Below, piece by piece: positions 36,892 through 44,810 of a DNA stretch of 53,497 nt. Within the stretch, counting starts at the first letter, position 1. Every line of letters starts with the position of its first letter. Source of the DNA: Actinomycetes bacterium (GTDB lineage: Bacteria > Actinomycetota > Acidimicrobiia > Acidimicrobiales > RAAP-2); NCBI GenBank assembly GCA_021827705.1, contig JAKAUQ010000022.1, positions 1-53,497 of the forward strand, written 5' to 3'. Made by a program: the position numbers and the translations under genes. Below the pieces are notes generated by a model. It was not told the DNA's origin. It did no database searches and saw only the letters and a list, made by a program, of their open reading frames with translations.

Positions 36892-38487
36892 TCACCCTAG
36901 GTCGTCGGGCCGACCGGGACCAGGGCGGGAGGAGGCGAGCAGCACCCCGGGGCTGAGCAGCCCGCGCGGATCGAGGACGGACTTGGCGCCCGCCAGGAGC
37001 GCGGTGGCCAGTGCCGGGCCGCTCGCGGCGAGGGCCGGCTGGTGGACGCGACCGACGGCGTGGTGGTGGGTCACCGGGGCCCCCACCGCGGCCAGAGTGG
37101 TCAGGAGTGCCGTGCGGACCTCGTCGACCTGCCCGACGCGATCGTGCGGGCGGGCCGGGGCGAGAACCGTGACGTAGAGGGCCGCGCCGTCGGGATACAG
37201 GTGCGTCAGGCGCCAGCTCACGCGTCCGCCCGAGGACCCCGAGGCCGCCACCGCGTCCTCGGCGGTGCCAATCGCCGCGTGGCGCAGGGCGTTGAGCTGG
37301 TCCCAGGTGGTGACGGTCTCGAAGGTCTCGACGAGCAGGCCGGCGCGCACGAGCACGTCGCGGGCGTAGGGCGCGCGCACGAACGCGTCGCGCCAGCGTG
37401 CGTCGGGTCGCCGGTCGCCGTCGTCGAAGGATGCGCCGTGGTCGGCGGCCAGCTCGCGCAGGCGCGCCATCTCGCCATCGACCGGGTGGTCCGCGGACTC
37501 GCAGCCGAGCAGCAGGAGGGCGGAGCCACCGTCTCCGGCGCCCGACACCACCGCCTCCAGGGGATCGAGCAGGCGGGCGTTGGCCGGTCGCAGGCCGGAC
37601 TGGGCCACGTCCCGCGCCGCCGCGACGCCGGCGCCGACGTCGGGGAAGCGGGCGACCACCCGGGCGTGAAAGGTCGGCCGGGCCACCACGCGCAGCCAGG
37701 CCTCGCTGAAGATGCCGAGGGCCCCCTCCGAGCCGAGAAGCCAGGCGCGCGGGTCCGGTCCCGCACCCCAGCTGGGGTGTCGGCCGGTCTCGAGGATGCC
37801 GCGCGGCGTGACGGCGCGCAGCGACTCGACGGCGTCGTCGATGCGGGTCGGCCCCGTCGCGTAGTGCCCGGCGGCGTGGGTGGCGAGCCAGCCGCCGACG
37901 GTGGAGAACTCGAAGGACTGGGGGAAGTGACGCAGCGTCAGGCCGCGGGGGGCCAGTGCCGCCTCGAGGTCGGGGCCGCGCGTGCCGGCCCGGCAGCGCG
38001 CCGCGAGCGAGAGCGTGTCCACCTCCACGACACCGCTCACGGCCTCGAGGTCCAGGCTGATCACCGGCCGGGGATCGTCGCAAGGTGCCTCGATGCCACC
38101 CACGACCGAGGTCCCGCCGCCGAAGGCGATGACGACGGCGTCGTGGGCGTCGGCCCACTCGAGAGTGGCCACGATCCCGCCCTCGTCGGGGGGCCGGGCC
38201 ACGAGGTCGGGGGCGGGCGCGAAGTGGCGCTCGAGGCGCCGCACGAGGTCCCGGTAGGCCTGGCCGTAGGTGTGCGTCGCCCGAGCCAGCGGATCGCTCC
38301 GCATCCAGGGGGTCAGGGCGCCCGCGGCCGCCAGGCGCGGCGGGGCCAGCTCGATCTCCCCCAAGGTGGGCTCCTCGACCGGCGCCGTGATGGCCAGCCA
38401 GGGGCGCACCCGGTCCAGCAGGGCGTTCGCCTCGGCCGCAGTGAGGGCGCCGCTCTCGGTGCCCCAGCCGAACAGGCGAGCCCCCAT
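36892..38487 (-). CDS. FAD-binding oxidase of the alkyldihydroxyacetonephosphate synthase (AGPS) type
   Basis: A 531-aa flavoenzyme. The FAD-binding PCMH fold has VVIAFGGGTSVVGGIEAPCD, TLRHFPQSFEFSTVGGWLAT and LLGSEGALGIFSEAWLRVV. The C-terminal cap ends with VTHHHAVGRVHQPAL, the His-rich AGPS motif. Eukaryotic AGPS makes ether-lipid precursors; bacterial homologues may do so or oxidise 2-hydroxy acids. It lies 17 nt upstream of the diiron-GGDEF gene on the same strand. A TAGCGT box is 8 nt before the ATG. Confidence 0.88.
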   Translation of the reverse strand: MGARLFGWGTESGALTAAEANALLDRVRPWLAITAPVEEPTLGEIELAPPRLAAAGALTPWMRSDPLARATHTYGQAYRDLVRRLERHFAPAPDLVARPPDEGGIVATLEWADAHDAVVIAFGGGTSVVGGIEAPCDDPRPVISLDLEAVSGVVEVDTLSLAARCRAGTRGPDLEAALAPRGLTLRHFPQSFEFSTVGGWLATHAAGHYATGPTRIDDAVESLRAVTPRGILETGRHPSWGAGPDPRAWLLGSEGALGIFSEAWLRVVARPTFHARVVARFPDVGAGVAAARDVAQSGLRPANARLLDPLEAVVSGAGDGGSALLLLGCESADHPVDGEMARLRELAADHGASFDDGDRRPDARWRDAFVRAPYARDVLVRAGLLVETFETVTTWDQLNALRHAAIGTAEDAVAASGSSGGRVSWRLTHLYPDGAALYVTVLAPARPHDRVGQVDEVRTALLTTLAAVGAPVTHHHAVGRVHQPALAASGPALATALLAGAKSVLDPRGLLSPGVLLASSRPGPGRPDDLG

Positions 38488-38564
38488 CGCTGCCGACGCT
38501 ACCGCGGGACATTCGGCCTACGCTGGCGATGCGGGCCCGCGAGGGCCCGTTTCTGGGGGTTGAC

Positions 38565-40061
38565 ATGAAAACGATCGCACACTGGATCGGCGGACGCGAG
38601 ATAACCGAGCCGGAGGCGCGCACCGGGCCCGTGAGCAACCCCGCCACCGGGGAGCAAACTGCCCAGGTGCTGCTGGCCAGCGACGCGCTGGTCGACCGCG
38701 CCGTGCGCGTCGCCGCGCAGGCGGCGATCTCGTGGGCCGAGTCGTCCCTGAGTCAACGCTCTCGAGTCCTGTTCGCCCTGCGCGAGCTCGTGAACGCGCA
38801 CCTGGACGACCTGGCGGGGGTGATCTGCGACGAGCACGGCAAGGTGCTCAGTGACGCGCGCGGGGAGGTCCAGCGGGGCCTGGAGGTCATCGAGTACGCG
38901 TGCGGGGTCCCCACGCTGGTGAAGGGCGACTACTCCGACCAGGTGTCCACTGACGTGGACCTCTTCTCGTACCGCCAGCCCCTCGGGGTGGTGGCGGGCA
39001 TCACGCCCTTCAACTTCCCCGCCATGGTCCCGATGTGGATGTTCCCCCTGGCGATCGCCACGGGCAACACGTTCATCCTCAAGCCCTCCGAGCGCGACCC
39101 GTCGGCGGCCATCCTCCTGGCGCGCCTGGCGCAGGAGGCCGGTCTGCCCGACGGCGTCCTCAACGTCGTCCAGGGTGACGCCACCGCCGTCGAGGCGCTG
39201 CTGGACCACCCGGGCGTGGCCGCCATCTCCTTCGTCGGCTCGACGGCCGTCGCCCGGCACATCCACCAGCGCGCCACGGCCGCGGGCAAGCGGGTGCAGG
39301 CCCTCGGTGGGGCCAAGAACCACGCAGTGGTGCTGCCCGATGCCGACCCGGTCCTGGCTGCGAGCCACCTGGTGGCCTCGGCCTTCGGCTCGGCGGGGGA
39401 GCGCTGCATGGCGGTCTCGGTCGCCGTGCTCGTGGGATCCGACGGGGACGCGGTGCTCGACCAGGTGGGCGAGCAGGCGCGGGCCGTACGGGTCGGTCCC
39501 GGCCGCGCACCCGACAGCGAGATGGGCCCGGTCATCACGAGCGGCGCCCGCCAGCGCATCGAGGACCTGATCACCAGCGGCGTCGAGCAGGGTGCCCACG
39601 CGCTGGTCGACGGGCGCGGCCTGGTGGTCCCGGGCTACGAGGGCGGCTTCTTCGTCGGGCCCACCGTGCTCGACCGCGTGACGGCGGCGATGGACGTGTA
39701 CCGCCAGGAGGTCTTCGGCCCCGTGCTCGCCGTCGTGCGGGCGCGCGACGTTGATGAGGCCATCGCGCTGATCAACGCCAGCCCCTACGGCAACGGGACG
39801 GCGCTGTTCACCTCGAGCGGCGAGGCCGCGCGGCGATTCCACCGCGGCGTGCGCGTGGGCATGATCGGGATCAACGTCCCGATTCCCGTGCCCCTCGCGT
39901 ACTACTCCTTTGGCGGATGGAAGGACTCCCTCTTTGGGGACCGGCACATCTACGGTCCCGAGGGCGTCAGCTTCTACACGCGCGCCAAGGCCGTCACGGT
40001 GCGCTGGCCGGTGCGCGACGAGGCCTCCGAGGCCAGCCTGGCTTTCCCGACGGCTCGCTGA
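38565..40061 (+). CDS. mmsA: CoA-acylating methylmalonate-semialdehyde dehydrogenase
   Basis: A 498-aa aldehyde dehydrogenase that would oxidise methylmalonate semialdehyde to propionyl-CoA (valine, thymine or inositol breakdown). The start MKTIAHWIGGREITE is typical for MmsA/IolA. FSYRQPLGVVAGITPFNFPA and TFILKPSERDPSAA bind NAD. The nucleophile Cys is in FGSAGERCMAVSVAVLVG, and YGPEGVSFYTRAKAVTVRWP closes the protein. The chosen ATG follows GGGGGTTGAC; an ATG 12 codons upstream is 4 nt after a TACGCT box and is the alternative. No valine-pathway partners are adjacent. Confidence 0.93.
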   Translation: MKTIAHWIGGREITEPEARTGPVSNPATGEQTAQVLLASDALVDRAVRVAAQAAISWAESSLSQRSRVLFALRELVNAHLDDLAGVICDEHGKVLSDARGEVQRGLEVIEYACGVPTLVKGDYSDQVSTDVDLFSYRQPLGVVAGITPFNFPAMVPMWMFPLAIATGNTFILKPSERDPSAAILLARLAQEAGLPDGVLNVVQGDATAVEALLDHPGVAAISFVGSTAVARHIHQRATAAGKRVQALGGAKNHAVVLPDADPVLAASHLVASAFGSAGERCMAVSVAVLVGSDGDAVLDQVGEQARAVRVGPGRAPDSEMGPVITSGARQRIEDLITSGVEQGAHALVDGRGLVVPGYEGGFFVGPTVLDRVTAAMDVYRQEVFGPVLAVVRARDVDEAIALINASPYGNGTALFTSSGEAARRFHRGVRVGMIGINVPIPVPLAYYSFGGWKDSLFGDRHIYGPEGVSFYTRAKAVTVRWPVRDEASEASLAFPTAR

Positions 40062-40153
40062 GGCGGCGGCCCCGGGTCGGGCCCGCGCCCCTCGCGTCGT
40101 TCGCGGCGCTCAGCGCCGGGGGCGCCCGGGCCGGGGCGCGACGCGCCCGCGAC

Positions 40154-41068
40154 TCACCCCTCGGCGATCAGCGCGCGGTGCGCGCGGTCCAGCTCGTCGG
40201 CGCGCGAGGGGTCGACGGCGGGGGCGCGCAGATCGAGCTGGTCGATGGCGTCGACGATGATGCCCCCCACGAGGGCGCGCAGCTCGTACTTGTGGTCCGC
40301 CGGCACCACGTACCACGGCGCCCAGGCCGTCGACGTGGCCGTCAGGGCCTCCTCGTAGGCGCTCTGGTAGTCATCCCAGAACCCGCGCTCGACCAGGTCT
40401 CCGCTGGAGAACTTCCAGCGCTTGGCCGGATCCTCGAGTCGGTCCAGGAAGCGCCGCCGCTGCTCGTCGCGCGACAGATGCAGGAAGATCTTGACGATCC
40501 GGGTGTGGTTGCGGTGCAGGTGATGCTCGAAGGCGTTGATGTCGTCGTAGCGGCGCTGCCAGAAATGCCCGTTGGCCCCGAGGGCGTCATGCTCCTGGGC
40601 CAAGATCTCCGGGTGCACCCGCACGACCAGCACGTCTTCGTAGTAGGAGCGGTTGAAGATCGTGAACTCGCCACGCGCGGGCAGCGCGGCGGTGGCTCGC
40701 CACAGGAAGTCGTGAGCGGCTTCGGTGGCCGAGGGCTGTTTGAAGGCCACCACGCGGCACCCCTGCGGGTTCACCCCGGACATGACGTGCTTGATGGTCC
40801 CGTCCTTGCCGGCAGCGTCGAGCGCCTGCAGGACGATCAGCACGGCGTGCGTTCCCGAGGCCCACAGCAGTTCCTGGGCTCCTTCGAGCTCTCGGGTGAA
40901 GTTTGCCAGGTCCTCGTGGGCCAGCTGCTTGCGTGGCTCGTCAGTCCCGTGCCCGGCCTTCTCGCCCGGCCAGTTGGCGTGAACGTGCGCGGTGCTGCGT
41001 CGGTCCAGCCGCGCGGGCTCACCGGGCTCGACGCGCAACTCGGTCAGCAGGTCCTTGCTCAGCTTCAT
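40154..41068 (-). CDS. ppk2: Polyphosphate kinase 2 family protein (class I)
   Basis: A 304-aa P-loop kinase that phosphorylates nucleoside diphosphates with polyphosphate. Walker A is LQALDAAGKDGTIKHVM. GVNPQGCRVVAFKQPS follows, and Walker B with the lid is FTIFNRSYYEDVLVVRVHP. NAFEHHLHRNHTRIVKIFLH and RRRFLDRLEDPAKRWKFS are family signatures. The single PPK2 domain and length fit class I. CGGAGG lies before the ATG. About 250 bp upstream of it contain no gene. Confidence 0.95.
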   Translation of the reverse strand: MKLSKDLLTELRVEPGEPARLDRRSTAHVHANWPGEKAGHGTDEPRKQLAHEDLANFTRELEGAQELLWASGTHAVLIVLQALDAAGKDGTIKHVMSGVNPQGCRVVAFKQPSATEAAHDFLWRATAALPARGEFTIFNRSYYEDVLVVRVHPEILAQEHDALGANGHFWQRRYDDINAFEHHLHRNHTRIVKIFLHLSRDEQRRRFLDRLEDPAKRWKFSSGDLVERGFWDDYQSAYEEALTATSTAWAPWYVVPADHKYELRALVGGIIVDAIDQLDLRAPAVDPSRADELDRAHRALIAEG

Positions 41069-41318
41069 GGCGCCTCCGTCGTGTCTCGTCCCGTGTATCT
41101 TGCCGTGCGCGTGCTGACTTCGTGGGCCGGGTCGAGGCGACCGCGCGGTGGACTGCGGGCGAGCGGGGGGAGTGGGTCGTCTGACCAGGGCGGGGCTCGG
41201 CGGACGTCACGGGGTGCGTAGGGTGCCGGGCGCGCTGAGATCGGGCTGTGGGCACCGGGTCGCCTCGGGGCCGTGGGCAGCAGGCGGCGAGTCGGGGCAC
41301 GCCGAACGCGCTCGGCCC

Positions 41319-42245
41319 TCAGCGGAACACGTGAGTGAGGTGCCAGGTCAGGAAGTCGGGTGCCGGGCGCTCGGGCACGCGCGGGGGCAGCGAGATCACC
41401 GATCCTTCGCGGGAGTAGAACTCCTCGCCGTTGCCGAACTCCGAGCGCAGGCGGGGGCTCACACGCAGGCGGTACTGGTCGTCGACGGCCAGGTAGCCGC
41501 GATCGAACAGCGTGTGCACGTCCGAGCGCAGCAAGATGCCATTGTCGATGCGGTGCTGGCCCCCTCGGGCCACCGGGAGGACGTGCGCTGCCTGGAGCGT
41601 GGGCAAGATCCGGTGGCCGGTGACGGCACATCGGCGCCCGTAGGCCTCCTCGACCAGCGCCTTGAAGCCGCCCTGACCGAGACGGGGTGTGACCAGTCGG
41701 GGGTCGCCCCGCGTGGGCCCCAGGGGCGCGTTCTCCTCGGGGAAGATGTCCGCGGCCTCGGCGTGCCCGAGGAGGACCTGGACCATCTGGTCGATGACCG
41801 GGTCCTCGCCGGGGCACTCGTAGGAGCGACCCTGAACCGTGTTCTTCGTGAAGGTCGACGGAGCCGGAACGCACTCGCCGTCGGGCACGAAGTGCAGGTC
41901 GCGCAACAGGAGGCACCCGATCTCGCGGTCACCGATCTGCTCGATGGACTCGCCGGTGATCGCGTGGATGCGCGCCACGAGGCGGTCAACGCTCTCCACG
42001 CCGTTGCCCTCACCAAAGATCTCCCACGCGTGGGAGAGGCGCAGGGAGACGAAGCCCTCGTAGATGCCACCGCCGACGAGACGGTTGTCAGGAGATTTGG
42101 TCTTGAAGATGAAGGGCTCGCCCGGGCTCAGGACCTTGAACGGGCGACTGCCGTGCGGGCGCCAGAAGTTGGCCTCGCGGATCTGTGGCCGCTGCGCCAA
42201 GAAGCGATACCAGTCGCCATCGGTCACGGCCACGTAGGCCCTCAT
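41319..42245 (-). CDS. HNH endonuclease, predicted restriction endonuclease (COG3440-like)
   Basis: A 308-aa nuclease. The N-terminal part (about 1-110), YVAVTDGDWYRFLAQRPQI and PGEPFIFKTKSPDNRLVGGG, resembles an EVE/PUA-like base-reading module. The C-terminal HNH domain has RRCAVTGHRILPTLQAAHVL, HRIDNGILLRSDVHTLFDRG and YLAVDDQYRLRVSP. Such solo HNH proteins are suspected modification-dependent restriction enzymes. There is no cognate methylase beside it. The ATG is 7 nt after a TAGTGT box and lacks a Shine-Dalgarno sequence, suggesting a leaderless mRNA. It begins the accessory region that continues to 53401. Confidence 0.85.
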   Translation of the reverse strand: MRAYVAVTDGDWYRFLAQRPQIREANFWRPHGSRPFKVLSPGEPFIFKTKSPDNRLVGGGIYEGFVSLRLSHAWEIFGEGNGVESVDRLVARIHAITGESIEQIGDREIGCLLLRDLHFVPDGECVPAPSTFTKNTVQGRSYECPGEDPVIDQMVQVLLGHAEAADIFPEENAPLGPTRGDPRLVTPRLGQGGFKALVEEAYGRRCAVTGHRILPTLQAAHVLPVARGGQHRIDNGILLRSDVHTLFDRGYLAVDDQYRLRVSPRLRSEFGNGEEFYSREGSVISLPPRVPERPAPDFLTWHLTHVFR

Positions 42246-42635
42246 CGCCTTGACACTAGAGGAGGCTCACCCGGCGCTGCAGCATCACGTCCCCGGTTGA
42301 TGCCTCTCTCGGCACCGGTTCCCACCGCGAGCGTGACCTCGCAGGCTGCCTCGATGGCCCCTCTGGCGGCTGCGGCGGAGTGCGCACCCCCGGGTGCGAG
42401 TGACGAGCCCGGCCGACCTAGTGCCTCAGCCGACTTCCCGACCCGTGGCCGCGAGCTGCGTGACGATGCTCGCGCGCCAGGACCAGGGCGACGCCTCGAC
42501 TCATCGGGGATTCGCACGAGAGGGTTGTCGGGAGGGTTCGGACCCCCCTGGGCTGAGTTGCCCAAGGAGAAGATCCCGGACCAGGTCGGAGCCACCAGCC
42601 AACCCAGGGTGCATCACTCCGCCACACTGATGGGC
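42246..42635. other. Intergenic stretch without a supported gene
   Basis: 390 bp between the HNH gene and the hypothetical gene at 42636. It holds the HNH -10 box (42253-42258) and a near-palindrome CGCACCC-CC-GGGTGCG at 42383-42398. A minus-strand frame at 42242-42595 is open, but its second half is low-complexity and it overlaps the HNH start, so I do not call it. Confidence 0.5.
42253..42258 (-). promoter_or_regulatory. -10 box of the HNH endonuclease gene
   Basis: TAGTGT on the minus strand, 7 nt before the ATG at 42245. It lies in CTAGTGTCAA, the same 10 bases found upstream of the gene starting at 15155. Confidence 0.4.
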
Positions 42636-43400
42636 CTACGGCCTGATCTGTGGGCTGGGGCGAGGCGAGGGACGTTCGGACAGTTCCCGATTGCTGGCCT
42701 CACACGTGAAGCGGAGTGGCTCGTGTGCGCTGATGGGCGCATCCAGTGTGGTCAGCACCCACTCGGCGCTAACCAGCTCGTGAAGGGTTGGAGCGCTTCG
42801 ATGGGCCTCCAGGAGCAGGACGCGATCGACGGCGACCACGCGGATGGCGGTCAGGTGCTCGGCGGCACTGCGGTCACTGTGCTCGCGCCACACGTCGCTC
42901 AGCCCTCCGCGAATCGGCGCCACGACATCGGTGGGTAGCAAGTCGAGGGGATCGTCAGACACGGTCGGCGCCAGCCCGGCGCCCCCCGTCGATGTCGGGG
43001 CGTCGAACCGCCACGTGGTCGTCACGGGTGGGTGCGCGGGGCCCACGTGGTACACCGTCCCGGTCACTGTCCACGGCCCGCTCGGCGCGTACTGGCGGCC
43101 GCCCCGATGCGCCAGCTCCCGTTGGAGGGTGATCAGCACGGCCCGAGCCTCGTCAGCCCACCACGCCTCCGCAGACTGGTAGAAGGTGCCGTTGGCTCGG
43201 CGCCGCGTGTCCATCCCGGTACAGCTCGCGCTCAGCGCCTGTGACCCGATCACCCTGGAGGCGAAGAGCTGAGCGCGAACGACGCTGGGCACGATCTCGA
43301 ACCCCACGTCGGTGGCCGCGACGTAGTCAACGGACGCCGGTCCCCGCGCCGAGATGGCGCCGCCGCGAGCCACGTCGAGACTGTCGCCGCGCGGGACCAT
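42636..43400 (-). CDS. Hypothetical protein downstream of the J-domain/Mrr gene
   Basis: A 254-aa soluble protein that I do not recognise. There is no signal peptide or membrane helix. Segments such as FEIVPSVVRAQLFASRVIGS, AWWADEARAVLITLQRELAH and HLTAIRVVAVDRVLLLEAH look like ordinary globular alpha/beta sequence with normal codon use. The ATG lies 2 nt after the stop of the J-domain/Mrr gene, so the two form one operon and may act together. A role as accessory or effector of that gene is only inference from position. Confidence 0.6.
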   Translation of the reverse strand: MVPRGDSLDVARGGAISARGPASVDYVAATDVGFEIVPSVVRAQLFASRVIGSQALSASCTGMDTRRRANGTFYQSAEAWWADEARAVLITLQRELAHRGGRQYAPSGPWTVTGTVYHVGPAHPPVTTTWRFDAPTSTGGAGLAPTVSDDPLDLLPTDVVAPIRGGLSDVWREHSDRSAAEHLTAIRVVAVDRVLLLEAHRSAPTLHELVSAEWVLTTLDAPISAHEPLRFTCEASNRELSERPSPRPSPQIRP

Positions 43401-43402
43401 AT

Positions 43403-44539
43403 CTAGCGTCGACCCCGCCGACGCAACCGAGACGAAGCCGCCGACGCCGCGAGCAACGCCACCACGACCGTGACGCCACCGCGCAGCGCCCTGGGCGCCC
43501 CAGCCCGCAGCTCCTCACCGAGCAAAGCGAATCCCGTGCGCGGTGGTCCCAGTTCGTGGGCCACGAGCAGCCTGGCGAGACGTTCTCGGTCCCACATCTC
43601 TACCGCGCTGGACCTGGCCAACGTGAGGGCCCCATCGGTGAAGCGTTCCGAAGTGACAACGATGGCGTACTGGGCGTTGTAGTGGGCCCGACTGGCAACG
43701 ACCTCCCGCACCGCCTCCGGACCCACCGTGGCGTACCACTGCTTGGCGTGCACGACCGTGCGAAAGCCGGGGACGTCGAGGACCAGGTCGGCGCCATAGT
43801 CCCCACGACTGCCCAGGTGATACACGGTGTAGCCCACGTGCTGGAACGCGGCCTGCAGGCGCTGGTGGAACTCGGCGTCGGTCAAGGCATCGAGTGGGAC
43901 GGCCTCGGATCGCTCCTGGGCTTCGCGCCGGGCCGCCTTGTGGCGTCCCAGCACGCCGACGAATCCCACCACCGCGGCCACGAAGCCGAGGAAGAGGAGA
44001 TTGCCGGTCGGCCCGCTGAGGCGGGCGCCGACCATCAGCACCACTACCCCCCCGAGGAGAAGCGCTACGGACGGGTTGGCGGCGACGCGCGCGAGCAGGA
44101 CGCCGTGAGCTGCTTCAAATGAGGGCGGGTCGTTCGCCGAGGGGGAGTGGCTCGTTGGCGATGCTGACGACGGAGCGGGAGGAGGGTTCGGGGGTGGCTC
44201 CGTGGTGGACTGACCGGATGTCGGCTCGTCGTAGACGCCCGAATCGGACTTCGCGCTCTGGCGGTCATCGGCAGACGACGAGTCGTCCGTGCGCCGCCAT
44301 CCGGGTGCCGCGTCCGCAGACGGAACAGACTGGTCAACGAAGTTGTTGCGGTCGTAGGCCGCTCGACGCGCGGGATCGCTCAGAGTCTCGTAGGCGCCCT
44401 TCACCGATCGAAAGAGTGCCTGGTTGCCTCCACGGTCCGGGTGGACGCGCTTGACGAGCTCCAAGAAGGCCGAACGGATCTCCTCAGGCGTTGCTTCGGG
44501 TTCGACACCCAAGAGCTCGTAGTAGTTGGCGTCCGCCAC
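43403..44539 (-). CDS. J-domain / transmembrane / Mrr-like restriction endonuclease fusion
   Basis: A 378-aa protein with an unusual architecture. Residues 3-65 form a J domain (NYYELLGVEPEATPEEIRSA, with HPD at 33-35 in RVHPDRGG). Residues about 80-145 are a Ser/Pro/Asp-rich linker. Two membrane helices lie at about 155-172 and 180-197. Residues about 215-340 form an Mrr-type PD-(D/E)xK nuclease: HVGYTVYHLGSRGDYGADLV, Asp251, then VVHAKQW, where the usual Q-x-K is H-x-K. A hydrophobic, Arg-ending tail closes it. The start is GTG, 7 nt after CAGGCT. It probably targets foreign DNA at the membrane, possibly with Hsp70. Confidence 0.8.
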   Translation of the reverse strand: MADANYYELLGVEPEATPEEIRSAFLELVKRVHPDRGGNQALFRSVKGAYETLSDPARRAAYDRNNFVDQSVPSADAAPGWRRTDDSSSADDRQSAKSDSGVYDEPTSGQSTTEPPPNPPPAPSSASPTSHSPSANDPPSFEAAHGVLLARVAANPSVALLLGGVVVLMVGARLSGPTGNLLFLGFVAAVVGFVGVLGRHKAARREAQERSEAVPLDALTDAEFHQRLQAAFQHVGYTVYHLGSRGDYGADLVLDVPGFRTVVHAKQWYATVGPEAVREVVASRAHYNAQYAIVVTSERFTDGALTLARSSAVEMWDRERLARLLVAHELGPPRTGFALLGEELRAGAPRALRGGVTVVVALLAASAASSRLRRRGRR

Positions 44540-44546
44540 TGCGAAC

Positions 44547-44552
44547 AGCCTG
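44547..44552 (-). promoter_or_regulatory. Possible -10 box (CAGGCT) of the J-domain/Mrr operon
   Basis: CAGGCT on the minus strand, 7 nt before GTG 44539. It is the same variant as before the methyltransferase gene at 921. Confidence 0.3.
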
Positions 44553-44620
44553 GCATCGAGAGAATCTCAAGTAAAGGGTTGGTCGGTCCCGGAGGTTCGT
44601 TTCCGCTGCACTGGTGGAGC

Positions 44621-44735
44621 TCATGCCAAGGTGAGGGCCCACCTCATGCCCACCAGCTGTCGCGGAGCGTCGTCGACGAGCAACTTGCCGGGGTCGACGC
44701 AGGTCAGAGCGTCGTCGAGGTGCCACAGAACCGGG
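44621..44735 (-). pseudogene. C-terminal gene fragment truncated at the transposon insertion site
   Basis: Reading from the left transposon end outward on the minus strand, a frame ending in TGA at 44621-44623 encodes PVLWHLDDALTCVDPGKLLV, then DDAPRQLVGMRWALTLA. Nearly every third codon position is G or C, so this was coding DNA. No start codon is left. Across the target-site duplication the right flank has an in-frame TGA a few codons away, so the gene was already broken before or was rearranged. I do not recognise the family. Confidence 0.35.
44728..44735. repeat. Left target-site duplication GAACCGGG
   Basis: An 8-bp direct repeat abutting the left inverted repeat; the identical copy is at 53394-53401. 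Confidence 0.85.
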
Positions 44736-44774
44736 CCCACTCGGCGTTTGGTGGAGATGAGGGAGGTTTTAGGC
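44736..44774 (+). repeat. Left terminal inverted repeat
   Basis: Begins CCCACTCGGCGTTTGG and ends GGTTTTAGGC. It matches the complement of 53355-53393 at 37 of 39 positions; mismatches are at positions 2 and 24. Confidence 0.92.
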
Positions 44775-44780
44775 TATACT
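44775..44780 (+). promoter_or_regulatory. -10 box of the transposase promoter at the left end
   Basis: TATACT directly inside the left inverted repeat, 31 nt upstream of the proposed CTG start. A -35 would fall inside the repeat (TGGAGA at 44752-44757, weak, spacer 17). A promoter partly made of the repeat would let transposase bound at the end repress its own gene. TAGGC (44770-44774) and GCCTA (44793-44797) flank this box as a small inverted repeat. Confidence 0.45.
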
Positions 44781-44800
44781 GACGGCTGAACCGCCTATTT

Positions 44801-44805
44801 AGGAG
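44801..44805 (+). promoter_or_regulatory. Shine-Dalgarno AGGAG deciding the transposase start
   Basis: AGGAG with 5 nt to CTG 44811. No ATG, GTG or TTG occurs in frame between the stop at 44787 and ATG 44976. Confidence 0.5.
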
Positions 44806-44810
44806 TTGCC

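Noticed and set aside
42242-42595. Minus-strand frame of 117 codons upstream of and overlapping the HNH start
   Set aside because: The second half is low-complexity Ala/Gly/Arg, third-position bias is mixed, and it would overlap the HNH ATG and its -10 box. I found no recognisable domain.
42440-42620. A GTTCGGACC stretch looking like a tRNA T-arm that might mark an attachment site
   Set aside because: The stem does not pair and no anticodon or acceptor arm can be folded around it.
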